Source of the DNA: Paracoccus aminophilus JCM 7686
GTDB lineage: Bacteria; Pseudomonadota; Alphaproteobacteria; Rhodobacterales; Rhodobacteraceae
Length of the DNA stretch: 64,000 bases
Assembly (NCBI RefSeq): GCF_000444995.1
Contig: NC_022041.1
Location: 3,501 to 67,500 of the forward strand
Reading direction: 5' to 3'
Shown here: one piece after another, positions 1-8,618 of the stretch
How the letters are laid out: each line of letters begins with the position of its first letter
Position numbering within the stretch: position 1 is the stretch's first letter
Made by a program: the position numbers and the translations under genes
Notes under the pieces: generated by a model
What the model saw: the letters and a program-made list of their open reading frames with translations, nothing else
What the model was told of the DNA's origin: nothing
The model's database searches: none

Positions 1-1653
1 ATCGCGGACGAAGCTGGCATTCAGTTTAGGTTGCTGAACCGTCGAAAGGGGCCAGCGGTACAGGGACCGCGAGCGCAGGCTGACAGGGCGCTCTATCGTG
101 CGGCGGCCTACAGAATGGCAACTGCGCAAAGAAATCTGGATCTTATATCCGGTGAAGTGGCCGAAATTGTGTCGGAAGGCGGCCAGGTCCGCGGTGTTCG
201 CCTTGCAAATGGCGAGGAGATCTCGGCTCGATCCGTCATTCTCACTACGGGAACATTTCTTAACGGCGTTATTCACGTCGGCGATGTTAGCCGTCCGGCT
301 GGACGCTGGGGCGATGCCGCCTCGGTAAGATTGGCGGAATCTTTGGCGCCCTTGGGGCTTACGCTCGGACGATTGAAAACTGGAACGCCGCCTCGATTGG
401 ATCGTGCGAGCATCGACTGGGATTCCTTGGATAAGCAGCCTGGCGATGACGATCCTGTTCTCTTTTCCTATATGAATGACCAGTTTTCCGGCCAGCAGGT
501 CGATTGTGCCATAACCCACACGAATGAGCGGACCCATGACGTCATCCGCCGGAACCTCGAGCGTTCGGCGATGTACGGCGGGCATATTGCCGGGGTTGGA
601 CCTAGATATTGTCCCTCCATCGAGGACAAGGTCGTGCGCTTCGCCGATAAGCTGTCTCATCAGGTTTTTCTCGAGCCCGAAGGGTTGAATACCAATCTCG
701 TTTATCCGAACGGCATATCGACGTCTTTGCCCGAGGATATTCAGCGAGAGTATGTGAAATCGATTCGAGGTCTGGAAGAGGTAGAAATTGTTCAACCAGG
801 TTATGCGGTCGAATATGACTATGTCGATCCGCGCGCATTGAAATCGACGCTCGAAGTAAAGGCGATTGACGGTCTTTACTTCGCAGGGCAGATCAACGGT
901 ACCACTGGTTATGAGGAAGCTGCTGCGCAAGGTTTGATTGCGGGTCTGAACGCCGCGCTTTCTGCTCAGGGACGATCACCGCTGGCGATGAGCCGTTCGC
1001 AGAGTTATATCGGTGTTATGATCGACGATCTTGTCACGCGTGGGGTGAGCGAGCCTTACCGGATGTTTACCTCGCGAGCTGAATACCGGCTGTCGTTGCG
1101 CGCTGATAACGCGGATCAGAGGCTTACACCGCTTGGAATCGAAATCGGCGCCGTGTCGGAGGACCGTAAGGCGCGCTTTTCTGACAAAATGAGCCGCTAT
1201 GACGCCGCGCGGCGCATTGCCCAGGGCTCCGCCTTTTCGCCATCCGAGCTTCTGTCCAGAGGCATAGAGGTTCGGCAAGATGGCGTAAGGCGCAGTGTAT
1301 TTGGTCTTCTGGGACAGGGCGGCATTGCGCGCGATGAGGTCCTTAGGCTGGATTCGCGTCTTGCAGATTTCTCTAAGGAGACAATTGAGCAAGTCGCGAC
1401 TGACGCGTTGTATTTTCAGTACACGGATCGGCAAGAGCGCGACGCGGAAATGCTGAGGAAGGAGGAGGGTGTAAAGATCCCGTCCGACTTTAGCTACGAA
1501 ACTATTTCAGGGCTTTCTAACGAATTGAAGGATAAGCTTCAGCGTTATCAGCCGACGACATTGTCCGCTGCCGCTGTGATAGAGGGCATGACCCCAGCAG
1601 CGCTGACGCTTTTGTTGGCCGTTTTGCGCACCAGCGAGCGGCGCTCAGCATGA
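1..1653 (+). CDS. mnmG: tRNA uridine-5-carboxymethylaminomethyl modification enzyme MnmG, 5' end missing
   Basis: MnmG (GidA) is the FAD protein that, with MnmE, builds the cmnm5 modification on wobble uridine 34 of certain tRNAs. The reading frame is open from the first base, so the gene begins outside the window. About 550 residues are visible against roughly 620-630 for the family, so the N-terminal dinucleotide-binding glycine motif is lost to the edge. Visible family signatures are [16 protein letters not shown] at the start of the fragment, TGTPPRLDR near residue 130, [11 protein letters not shown] near residue 205 and [16 protein letters not shown] near residue 300. The TGA stop overlaps the rsmG start by four bases (ATGA). 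Context mnmG-rsmG-parA-parB is the usual origin-proximal order. Confidence 0.97.
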   Translation: MADEAGIQFRLLNRRKGPAVQGPRAQADRALYRAAAYRMATAQRNLDLISGEVAEIVSEGGQVRGVRLANGEEISARSVILTTGTFLNGVIHVGDVSRPAGRWGDAASVRLAESLAPLGLTLGRLKTGTPPRLDRASIDWDSLDKQPGDDDPVLFSYMNDQFSGQQVDCAITHTNERTHDVIRRNLERSAMYGGHIAGVGPRYCPSIEDKVVRFADKLSHQVFLEPEGLNTNLVYPNGISTSLPEDIQREYVKSIRGLEEVEIVQPGYAVEYDYVDPRALKSTLEVKAIDGLYFAGQINGTTGYEEAAAQGLIAGLNAALSAQGRSPLAMSRSQSYIGVMIDDLVTRGVSEPYRMFTSRAEYRLSLRADNADQRLTPLGIEIGAVSEDRKARFSDKMSRYDAARRIAQGSAFSPSELLSRGIEVRQDGVRRSVFGLLGQGGIARDEVLRLDSRLADFSKETIEQVATDALYFQYTDRQERDAEMLRKEEGVKIPSDFSYETISGLSNELKDKLQRYQPTTLSAAAVIEGMTPAALTLLLAVLRTSERRSA

Positions 1654-2237
1654 TCGATGTTTCACGTGAAACAGCGCGTGCGCTCGCGCAATACTGCGAG
1701 CTTGTTCGAAAATGGAACCCTCGGATCAATCTCGTAGCCGCAGGTAGCCTGCTGGAATTTGAAGAGCGGCATTTGCGGGATAGCCTGCAGCTCGTCGACT
1801 TGTCCGCAAAAACAAATACGAACTGGGTGGATCTTGGTAGCGGGGGCGGCTTACCCGGCTTGGTCGTTGCAATTTCACGGCCCGATCTTGAGGTAAAACT
1901 CATCGAAAGTGATCGGCGCAAAGCAGAGTTTTTGCGGACGGTTTGTCGAGAACTTGGGCTGAAGAATTGCGCAATCGTTGCGCAGCGGATCGAAGCTGTA
2001 GATCGGCTTGATGTCGCCAACATTAGTGCACGCGCTCTTGCGGCGCTTCCGCTTCTCATGTCATATGTGAGCAGGCATCTGGCAGAAGACGGGACCGCGT
2101 GGCTGATGAAAGGTAGAAATTGGCACGCCGAGGTCGAGGAAGCGCGGAAAACATGGCGCTTTGATCTGATATCACATCCAAGTCTGACCGACGAAAATGC
2201 CGCGATCCTGGAAATTAGAAGGATAGAACATGTCTGA
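1650..2237 (+). CDS. rsmG: 16S rRNA (guanine-527-N7) methyltransferase RsmG
   Basis: RsmG (GidB) transfers a methyl group from SAM to N7 of G527 in 16S rRNA. The 195-residue product has the family's SAM-binding core: [13 protein letters not shown] near residues 60-72, followed by [13 protein letters not shown], and the length is normal. The ATG overlaps the mnmG stop by 4 bp and the 3' end overlaps the parA start by 8 bp, which indicates translational coupling. Codons 3-8 of the gene are also a perfect parS sequence (1658..1673), so the N-terminal residues DVSRET are constrained by a DNA-binding function. Confidence 0.96.
   Translation: MIDVSRETARALAQYCELVRKWNPRINLVAAGSLLEFEERHLRDSLQLVDLSAKTNTNWVDLGSGGGLPGLVVAISRPDLEVKLIESDRRKAEFLRTVCRELGLKNCAIVAQRIEAVDRLDVANISARALAALPLLMSYVSRHLAEDGTAWLMKGRNWHAEVEEARKTWRFDLISHPSLTDENAAILEIRRIEHV
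1658..1673. promoter_or_regulatory. parS centromere site (perfect 16-bp palindrome)
   Basis: The sequence TGTTTCACGTGAAACA matches the consensus bacterial parS exactly and is a perfect palindrome. It is the nucleation site for ParB (encoded at 3022..3903) in chromosome segregation. It lies inside the first codons of rsmG. Confidence 0.95.
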
Positions 2238-3006
2238 GGCCCGGATCATCGCGGTCGCAAACCAGAAGGGCGGGGTGGGAAAGACCACAACAGCCGTCAA
2301 TCTTGGGGCATCGCTTGCGGAACTTGGCCATTCGGTCGTTGTGATTGATTTGGACCCGCAGGGAAACGCGTCTACCGGCTTGGGTGTTCCTCCTGAGGCG
2401 CGAGAAGTCAATTCGTTCGACCTGCTTCTGGGAGAAATGGCTTTCTCTGATAGCATCCAGAGTACCGAGATTGAAAACCTTCGAATTGTCCCCTCGAGCA
2501 GCGATCTCGCCGCCGCTGATTTGCAGCTCGCGTCGATTCCGGGGCGCACTCAGTTACTCCGCAAGAAGCTGCGCGCAAGCAGTGAAGCCAGCTATATCTT
2601 GATTGACTGCCCACCAGCTCTGGGATTGCTGACCGTGAATGCGATGGTCGCAGCCGATAGCGTTTTGGTTCCGCTACAGGCAGAGTTTTACGCGCTTGAA
2701 GGTCTGTCGCAATTGCTCATGACCGTACGCGAGGTCAGGCAAGGGGCCAATCCAGATCTGCGCATTGAAGGTGTGTTGCTGACAATGGCAGATAATCGTA
2801 ACAATCTTTCGCAGCAGGTTGAGGCCGACGCTCGAGCGACTTTGTCCGATCTGGTTTACTCGACGGTTATTCCGCGAAATGTCCGTCTTTCTGAAGCGCC
2901 GTCGCATGCGATGCCGGTGTTGAGCTATGATTCCACGTCCAAGGGGAGCGGCGCTTACCGCGCGCTCGCCCGAGAATTTCTGAGCCGCCAGCTTGTATCT
3001 GTTTAA
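2230..3006 (+). CDS. parA: Chromosome partitioning ATPase ParA (Soj)
   Basis: ParA is a deviant Walker-type ATPase that forms DNA-bound dimers and pulls or biases ParB-parS complexes toward the cell pole. The 258-residue product has the deviant P-loop QKGGVGKTT at residues 12-20, the A' box DLDPQGNAS near residue 40 and the switch DCPPALGLLT near residue 125. The length is normal for the chromosomal Soj type. The start overlaps rsmG by 8 bp. ParB follows after 15 bp, as expected for one operon. Confidence 0.97.
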   Translation: MSEARIIAVANQKGGVGKTTTAVNLGASLAELGHSVVVIDLDPQGNASTGLGVPPEAREVNSFDLLLGEMAFSDSIQSTEIENLRIVPSSSDLAAADLQLASIPGRTQLLRKKLRASSEASYILIDCPPALGLLTVNAMVAADSVLVPLQAEFYALEGLSQLLMTVREVRQGANPDLRIEGVLLTMADNRNNLSQQVEADARATLSDLVYSTVIPRNVRLSEAPSHAMPVLSYDSTSKGSGAYRALAREFLSRQLVSV

Positions 3007-3021
3007 GAAGGAAAAAATGAC

Positions 3022-3903
3022 GTGTCGGAAGCGAAACCAGAGAAGCGGGGACTTGGCCGGGGGCTTTCTGCACTGATGGCCGATGTCGACTTGATTCCTT
3101 CCGAGCGTCCGGCGCAGCGCCAGACGCTTCCTGTTGAACAGATTACGCCCAATCCGGACCAACCGCGGCGGAGCTTTGAGCCGGAAGCTCTGCAGGAATT
3201 GGCGCAATCTTTGCGCAGCAGGGGCATTCTTCAGCCGCTCATCGTGCGCCCGCATCCGCAGGATAAGGGGCTCTATCAGATTGTCGCCGGTGAGCGCCGC
3301 TGGCGTGCGGCGCAGATCGCGCAGCTGCATGAAGTGCCGGTGATTGTCAGCAATCTGAGCGATACCGAAGTTCTAGAGATTGCAATTGTCGAGAACATCC
3401 AGCGTTCGGATCTGAATGCGATCGAAGAGGCGGGCTCCTACAAGCAGTTGATGGAGCGGTTTGGTCATACGCAAGAGCGGCTCGCTGAGGCGTTGAACAA
3501 GAGCCGCAGCCATATCGCGAACCTTTTGCGCCTTTTGAACCTGCCGGAGCAGGTTCAGGCCTGGCTAAAAGAGGGTAAACTGACCGCGGGTCACGCCCGT
3601 GCTTTGATTACCGCGCCAAACGCCGTCGAGCTAGCCCGCAAGGTGATCGAGCGCAATCTGTCCGTTCGTGAGACGGAAGAGCTCGTTCGCCGGCAGGCAG
3701 AGCCTAGCCAGGCCAAAGCGCGGCGTCCGCGCGAAGTTGAGAAGGACGCGGACACCCGGGCTCTGGAAGGGGATCTGACGGCGCAGCTGCGGATGCCGGT
3801 GAGCATTAACCACGCTGGCCTTGATGGCGGCGAGATCGTCGTGCGCTACAAAGACCTCGATCAGCTTGATCGTCTGTGCCAACTGCTGGGCGCGGGCGCC
3901 TAG
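3022..3903 (+). CDS. parB: Chromosome partitioning protein ParB (Spo0J)
   Basis: ParB binds parS, loads CTP and spreads as a sliding clamp on neighbouring DNA. The 293-residue protein shows the N-terminal NPDQPRRSF box, the CTP-binding motif GERRWRAA near residue 93, the ENIQRSDLNAIEEA segment near residue 128 and a helix-turn-helix (KSRSHIANLLRLLNL) near residue 160, then a dimerisation tail. Start is a GTG with AAGGAAA 9-14 bases upstream; a nearby ATG at 3017 is out of frame. A strong intrinsic terminator ends the operon at 3935. Confidence 0.97.
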   Translation: MSEAKPEKRGLGRGLSALMADVDLIPSERPAQRQTLPVEQITPNPDQPRRSFEPEALQELAQSLRSRGILQPLIVRPHPQDKGLYQIVAGERRWRAAQIAQLHEVPVIVSNLSDTEVLEIAIVENIQRSDLNAIEEAGSYKQLMERFGHTQERLAEALNKSRSHIANLLRLLNLPEQVQAWLKEGKLTAGHARALITAPNAVELARKVIERNLSVRETEELVRRQAEPSQAKARRPREVEKDADTRALEGDLTAQLRMPVSINHAGLDGGEIVVRYKDLDQLDRLCQLLGAGA

Positions 3904-3934
3904 GGGTTTACGTTATCCGATCTGAGTAAATTAC

Positions 3935-3963
3935 GCCGGAGATGTTACATCTCCGGCTTTTTT
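3935..3963 (+). terminator. Rho-independent terminator after parB
   Basis: A perfect 10-bp stem (GCCGGAGATG / CATCTCCGGC) with a three-base loop TTA is followed directly by six T residues. It closes the mnmG-rsmG-parA-parB unit. Confidence 0.95.
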
Positions 3964-4110
3964 GTTCCCCTTTTTGTGCCTCTTTGCGAATGCCGCAACG
4001 AGATCAAGCGCGGAATCCCGCGTCTTTCCCTGAACATGCACCCGTTAAGGAAAAATGTCCTATTTTTTGGCGTCAGCGAATTAATATCTACCAATCCAAT
4101 CGTCTTTTGG

Positions 4111-4116
4111 TATTAT
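4111..4116 (+). promoter_or_regulatory. Possible -10 element for the Lrp-type regulator gene
   Basis: TATTAT sits in an AT-rich stretch (about 4080-4130) within an otherwise GC-rich region, 45-50 bases before the regulator start codon. No convincing -35 hexamer is visible 17 bases upstream. Lrp-family proteins often bind AT-rich DNA upstream of their own gene, so the whole patch may be an operator. This is inference. Confidence 0.3.
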
Positions 4117-4160
4117 CATTTTTGCCAACGAACGAATCTGCAAGGCAAAGGAGTAGAATC

Positions 4161-4634
4161 ATGGCTGAACTTGACCTGATCGACCGCAAAATCGTTGCCT
4201 CGCTGATGCAGGACGCGTCGCTTTCCGTCGCGCGCCTGGCCGAGCGGGTCGGGCTGTCGCAAACACCGTGCTGGAAGCGCATCCAGCGGCTTGAGAGCAC
4301 GGGGATCATTACTGGCCGCGTCGCTCGGGTCGATCCGGTGAAGCTTGGGCTGGGCCTGACGGTCTTTGTCGCGGTCGAGGCCGCCGATCACAGCGCCGAC
4401 TGGCGCGAGCATTTCCAGACGGAGCTCGCGCGTCACCCAGAGATCATCGAGGCGCATCGCCTTGCCGGTCCGACCGACTATCTGCTGCGTGTCGTGGTGA
4501 AAGACATGCCCGCCTTTGACGACTTCTACCGTCGTCTGACCAGCGGTGTGCCGATGCGCAATGTGACCTCACATTTCGCGATGGAGCCGGTCAAGAACGA
4601 GAATGTTCTGCCGATCGACACCCGCAATCACTGA
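4161..4634 (+). CDS. Lrp/AsnC-family transcriptional regulator
   Basis: This is a 157-residue member of the feast/famine regulator family. An N-terminal winged helix (residues 3-60; LDLIDRKIVASL, SQTPCWKRIQRLE) binds DNA and a C-terminal RAM domain (residues 65-150) normally binds an amino acid and drives oligomerisation. The frame is open upstream, but the ATG at 4161 has a good AAAGGAG site eight bases before it and gives the family's usual length. It is convergent with nagB and their ends overlap by 7 bp. The target regulon and effector cannot be read from sequence. Confidence 0.9.
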   Translation: MAELDLIDRKIVASLMQDASLSVARLAERVGLSQTPCWKRIQRLESTGIITGRVARVDPVKLGLGLTVFVAVEAADHSADWREHFQTELARHPEIIEAHRLAGPTDYLLRVVVKDMPAFDDFYRRLTSGVPMRNVTSHFAMEPVKNENVLPIDTRNH

Positions 4635-5413
4635 AGCTCGTCACGCGCCGAGCCGTCGGGATGAACGTGAAGGTAATAGTCCTTCAGCTTCAGATCCTGG
4701 GCGGCGGCGCGGTCGAGAATGACCGTCGCTTTCGGATGCAGCTGTAATGCCGAGGCAGGGCAGACGGCAGCCAGCGGACCCTCGACCATCGCCGCGACCG
4801 GCGCGGCCTTGCCCGCGCCCACAGCGAGCAGAAGGCAGCCTCTCGCGTCGAGGATCGTGCCCACGCCCATGGTGATCGCAAGGGACGGGATATGCTCGTC
4901 CGCACGAAAATAGCGGCTGTTTGCCTCTCTGGTTTCGCGGGTCAATGTCTTGATCCGCGTTCTGCTTTTGAGGCTCGAGGTCGGCTCATTAAAGCCGATA
5001 TGCCCGTTGTGCCCGATCCCGAGCAGCTGCAGATCAAGGCCGCCGCATTGGGCGATCGTGGCCTCATAGCGGGCGGCCTCGGCTTCGGGATCGCGGGCAT
5101 CGCCGCGCGGCAGGTGGGTGCGCTGAAGGTCGATGTCGACCTGCGAAAACAGCACCCGGTTCATATAGCTGCGATAGGATTGCGGATGGCTGGGCGCGAG
5201 GCCGACATATTCGTCGAGGTTGAAGGTCGTGACCCCAGAGAAGCTGAGTTTGCCCGCGCGGTGGCACGCCACCAGCCGCTCATAGACCGGCAGCATGGTG
5301 CCCCCAGTCGCCAGCCCCAGCACCGTGCGGCTGCGTTCGCGGATCGCCTCTGAAATCATCTCTGCCGCGCGTTCCTGCGCGGCTTCTGCGGTGTCGAGAA
5401 TCAGGATTTTCAT
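4628..5413 (-). CDS. nagB: Glucosamine-6-phosphate deaminase
   Basis: NagB converts glucosamine-6-phosphate to fructose-6-phosphate and ammonia, the last step of amino-sugar catabolism. The 261-residue product carries LGLATGGTMLPVY near residue 33, FNLDEYVGL near residue 64 with the catalytic Asp, and GIGHNGHIGFNEP near residue 132 with the catalytic His and Glu. The length matches the family (about 265). No other nag genes are adjacent, so it appears to be a stand-alone gene, possibly co-transcribed behind the MocR regulator 66 bp upstream. Confidence 0.95.
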   Translation of the reverse strand: MKILILDTAEAAQERAAEMISEAIRERSRTVLGLATGGTMLPVYERLVACHRAGKLSFSGVTTFNLDEYVGLAPSHPQSYRSYMNRVLFSQVDIDLQRTHLPRGDARDPEAEAARYEATIAQCGGLDLQLLGIGHNGHIGFNEPTSSLKSRTRIKTLTRETREANSRYFRADEHIPSLAITMGVGTILDARGCLLLAVGAGKAAPVAAMVEGPLAAVCPASALQLHPKATVILDRAAAQDLKLKDYYLHVHPDGSARDELQ

Positions 5414-5479
5414 GGCTTTGCCTTCCTTGGGTGCCGGGATGGTGCCGGTCTGCCCCGCAGCGTCAAGCCCCTGAATGAA

Positions 5480-6949
5480 TTACGTCTTCGCCCGCTCGAT
5501 CGCACCCGAAATGCGGGCGATGCCTTCCGCGATCCGCTCGCTTGGGATCGAGGAATATGCGAGGCGGTAGTGTTGGGGCTGGGGCTCGGGGTCGAAGAAG
5601 AAATCGGGGCCGGGCTCGATAACCACGTCCTGCGCCAAGAGATCTTGAGCGAGGCGGGTCGTATCGATCCCGGGCGGAGTGCGCATCCAAAAGCTCGATC
5701 CGCCCGCGCCACTGCCTGCGCCCGCGATCTCAAGTCGGTGCCGGGCGATGGCTTCTTCCATGACGGCGCGCCGCTCGGCATAGACCCGGCGCATGTGCTC
5801 CATCTGACGATCGGCATGACCGAGCGAGAGGAAATAGGCGACGGTGCGTTGCAGATGGCCGGGCGGGTGGCGCAGCACCAGCGCGCGCAGGGCGCGGGCC
5901 TCGGCCAGAAACTCGGTTGGCCCGACAAGGTAGCCCAGACGCAATCCGGGAAAAAGCGACTTCGAGAACGAGCCGACATAGATCACGCTCTCGGCCCGAT
6001 CGAGCGATTTCAGTGCGGGCGAGGGCGCATTGGTGAAGGACATTTCGAATTCGTAATCGTCTTCGACAATCGCAAATCCCTCGTGCTGCGCGCGCTCCAG
6101 CAGATCGCGGCGGCGGGCCAAAGACATGGTGGTGTTGGTCGGGCATTGGTGGCTGGCGGTGGTGAAGACGACATCGGTGCCTTGCGGGATCTGGTCGGGC
6201 GGCAAGCCTTCGGCATCGACATCGAGCGGGCGGACATGGCAGCGGGTCTGCTCGACGATCTGGCGCAAGCCGGGGTAACAGGGGTTCTCGATCACCGCCG
6301 TCCGGCGCTGGTTCAGCAGGACCTGCGCCGAGAGCCACAGCGCATTCTGCGCGCCAAGCGTCAGCAAAACCTCCTCGGGGCGGGCGTGAATGCCGCGCCG
6401 GGGCAGAAGGTGCCGGGTGATATAGAGCACCAGCTCGGGGTCGTCGGCTTCGTAGAAATCAGCGGTCAGCAGGTTGAAATCGCTTTGACCAAGCGCCTGC
6501 CGCGAGCATTGCCGCCAGGCGGCAAGATCGAAGAGCGCGGGGTCGGCTTGACCGTAGATGAACGGGTAGCGGTAGCTCCGCCATTCCGGATTGCGAAAGC
6601 GCCCGCGGCTGGTGCTGAAGCGTTGACCGATCAGCCGCGACCAATCGGCCCTTTGCTCGGCGTCGTTGGTGGGGGGCGCGGCCGGGCGGCTCTGGACACC
6701 CTCGGCGATGAAATAGCCCGAGCGGTCGCGCGACGACAGAAAGCCTTGCGCCATCAGATCGGCATAGGCGGTGGCCACGGTCAGCCGGCTGATGCCCAGA
6801 TGGCGCGCGAGCTCTCGGCTTGAGGGCAGGCGCTCGCCGGTCAGGAAGCGACGGTCAAGAATGGCCTCGACGATCTGCTGGCGCAGCTGGTGCTGCAGCG
6901 TCGCGGCGCTGGCGGGATCAAGGAAGAACAGCTCGGCTGCGATTGCCAT
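5480..6949 (-). CDS. MocR-type regulator (GntR DNA-binding domain fused to an aminotransferase fold), TauR/PdxR-like
   Basis: The 489-residue protein joins an N-terminal GntR winged helix (residues 10-80; LPSSRELARHLGISRLTVATAY) to a class-I aminotransferase domain (about 120-480). The PLP lysine lies in GSFSKSLFPGLRLGYL. MocR proteins usually act as PLP-dependent transcription factors rather than enzymes. The gene lies directly downstream of a taurine-pyruvate-type aminotransferase gene on the same strand, so a TauR role is likely. A PdxR or other MocR role cannot be excluded, and no pdx genes are nearby. Confidence 0.85.
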   Translation of the reverse strand: MAIAAELFFLDPASAATLQHQLRQQIVEAILDRRFLTGERLPSSRELARHLGISRLTVATAYADLMAQGFLSSRDRSGYFIAEGVQSRPAAPPTNDAEQRADWSRLIGQRFSTSRGRFRNPEWRSYRYPFIYGQADPALFDLAAWRQCSRQALGQSDFNLLTADFYEADDPELVLYITRHLLPRRGIHARPEEVLLTLGAQNALWLSAQVLLNQRRTAVIENPCYPGLRQIVEQTRCHVRPLDVDAEGLPPDQIPQGTDVVFTTASHQCPTNTTMSLARRRDLLERAQHEGFAIVEDDYEFEMSFTNAPSPALKSLDRAESVIYVGSFSKSLFPGLRLGYLVGPTEFLAEARALRALVLRHPPGHLQRTVAYFLSLGHADRQMEHMRRVYAERRAVMEEAIARHRLEIAGAGSGAGGSSFWMRTPPGIDTTRLAQDLLAQDVVIEPGPDFFFDPEPQPQHYRLAYSSIPSERIAEGIARISGAIERAKT

Positions 6950-7005
6950 CTTGCCCTCATCTGGCCCGGTGAGCGGGCCGGTCTGGACGTGGCGCTATCA
7001 TGGCA

Positions 7006-7034
7006 GAGGCCCGGCAGACAAGCTACCGGGCCTC
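7006..7034. repeat. Inverted repeat / stem-loop between the aminotransferase and MocR genes
   Basis: A perfect 9-bp inverted repeat, GAGGCCCGG and CCGGGCCTC, is separated by 11 bases. It is followed by TTT only on the plus strand. Both neighbouring genes run on the minus strand, where there is no T tract, so it may be a weak terminator or an mRNA-processing stem for the upstream aminotransferase message. Confidence 0.5.
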
Positions 7035-7036
7035 TT

Positions 7037-7052
7037 TGTCACACGTGAAACA
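7037..7052. promoter_or_regulatory. parS-like site (14 of 16 positions)
   Basis: TGTCACACGTGAAACA matches the parS consensus at 14 of 16 positions, keeping the central CACGTG and one complete half-site. It lies in an intergenic gap about 5.4 kb from the perfect site at 1658. Multiple origin-proximal parS sites are common, but whether ParB binds this one is unknown. Confidence 0.4.
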
Positions 7053-7071
7053 ATTTGTCGTTTAGATCGGC

Positions 7072-8463
7072 TCAGCCAAAGACGCGGGTCAGGGCCACGT
7101 CGATCGCATTGGTGATCGCGTCGATGTCGTCCGCTGTCGCGATCAGCGCGGGCGAAAGGCAGAGCGTGTTGTTCATCCCCGGCAGTGAGCGGTTGGTCAC
7201 GCCAATGATGACGCCCTGCGCCGAGCATTCCGCCACGACCTTCTGCGCCAGCTTCTCATCGACCGGCTCTTTGGTCTTGCGATCCGCGACCAGCTCGGCG
7301 CCTTGGAAGAGACCGATGCCGCGCACGTCGCCGATGACCTCGTGCTTCTCCATCAGCGCCTTCAGGTTCGCGGTCAGCCGCGCGCCCATGCGCTTGGTGT
7401 TGCCCAGGAGATCCTCGTCGATGATGATGCGCATGTTTTCCAGCGCCGCTGCCGGGCCAGCCGCGCAGCCGCCAAAGGTCGAGATGTCGCGGAAGTAGCT
7501 GAGCGGATCGCTCGGGTCGTCCTTGAACTGATCGAAGACCGCCTCGGTCGTGACCATGCAGGAAATCGCCGCATAGCCCGAAGCGACGCCTTTCGCCATG
7601 GTCACGAAATCCGGCTTGATGTCGAAGTTCTGATAGCCAAACCATTCGCCGGTCCGGCCAAGGCCGCAGACGACCTCGTCGATATGCAGGAGGATATTGT
7701 ACTTCTTGCAGATCTCCTGAACCCGCTCCCAATAGCCTTCCGGCGGGGTGATGACGCCGCCGCCCGCCGTGATCGGTTCGAGGCAGAGCAGGCCGACCTC
7801 GTCCGGGCCTTCGCGCAGGATCACCTCTTCGATGGCATCGGCGGCGCGGCGGCCGTAATCCTCGACATCCCATTGCTTGCGGTATTCGAGGCAATGCGGG
7901 ACCTCGACGAAACCGGCGGGCAGGGGGCCGTAAAGCGCGGCGCGTTCAGGCTGGCCACAGGCGGCGAGGTTCGCGAGTGTGGTGCCGTGATAGTCGCGCT
8001 CGCGATAGAGGATCTTCCATTTCTTGCCGCCGTGATGGCGCGCCGAGATCTGGCGGACCATCTTGAAGACCTTCTCATTCGCCTCAGAACCCGAGTTCGC
8101 GTAATAGATCCGGCTCAGCCCCGGCATCTTGTCCAAGAGCGCCTCGGCAAAAAGCGAGCCGGGGATCGAGCCCGCCGATTGCGCGAAATAGTTCATCTGG
8201 ATCAGCTGGTCGCGCACGGCATTGGCGATGCTCTCGCGGCCATAGCCGACGTTGACCGTCCAAACCCCGCCCGAAACCGCGTCGATGAATTCGCGCCCGG
8301 CGGCGTCCCAGACCCGGATGCCCTTGCCCTCGACGATGATGCGCGGATCGGTGGTTTCCAGCGCCTTGTGCTGAAGCAGGTGGTGCCAGATATGCGCGCG
8401 GTCGGTTTCGATGATATGGGTGAGATCATTGCCGCGAGCGGTGAGCGGATTGGCGATGTTCAT
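7072..8463 (-). CDS. tpa: Class III aminotransferase, probable taurine--pyruvate aminotransferase
   Basis: Tpa transfers the amino group of taurine to pyruvate, giving sulfoacetaldehyde and alanine. The 463-residue product has the class III fold: SGSEANEKVFKM near residue 115, RDYHGTT near residue 153 and the cofactor-site Asp in LLHIDEVVCGLGRTGEW near residue 255, with the PLP lysine in TMAKGVASGY. The N-terminus (HIIETDRAHIWHHL) and VSGGVWTVNVGYGRE resemble characterised bacterial Tpa proteins as I recall them. The start at 8463 was chosen over an upstream one because AAGAGG precedes it and the upstream extension has no family similarity. No xsc or tau transporter gene is in the window. Confidence 0.8.
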   Translation of the reverse strand: MNIANPLTARGNDLTHIIETDRAHIWHHLLQHKALETTDPRIIVEGKGIRVWDAAGREFIDAVSGGVWTVNVGYGRESIANAVRDQLIQMNYFAQSAGSIPGSLFAEALLDKMPGLSRIYYANSGSEANEKVFKMVRQISARHHGGKKWKILYRERDYHGTTLANLAACGQPERAALYGPLPAGFVEVPHCLEYRKQWDVEDYGRRAADAIEEVILREGPDEVGLLCLEPITAGGGVITPPEGYWERVQEICKKYNILLHIDEVVCGLGRTGEWFGYQNFDIKPDFVTMAKGVASGYAAISCMVTTEAVFDQFKDDPSDPLSYFRDISTFGGCAAGPAAALENMRIIIDEDLLGNTKRMGARLTANLKALMEKHEVIGDVRGIGLFQGAELVADRKTKEPVDEKLAQKVVAECSAQGVIIGVTNRSLPGMNNTLCLSPALIATADDIDAITNAIDVALTRVFG

Positions 8464-8529
8464 GGCGGGGCCTCTTGGACGGAAGGACGGTTGTGTCGGC
8501 CACAGCCTCTCATGTCCCCGCACGCGGCA

Positions 8530-8562
8530 ATAGTGCCAGATGCCCTGAATCGATAAGGCCAG
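8530..8562 (-). promoter_or_regulatory. Candidate MocR/TauR direct repeats upstream of the aminotransferase gene
   Basis: Read on the minus strand, CTGGCCTTAT (8553..8562) and CTGGCACTAT (8530..8539) form two related decamers 23 bases apart, about 70-100 bases before the start codon. They resemble the CTGGACYTAA direct repeat reported for Rhodobacter TauR. This is a visual match with mismatches, not a proven site. Confidence 0.3.
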
Positions 8563-8618
8563 TTGCGGGGATTTCCGACAGCTGGCCAAATCATCTTTGC
8601 AGGTCTGATCTTCTGGGA

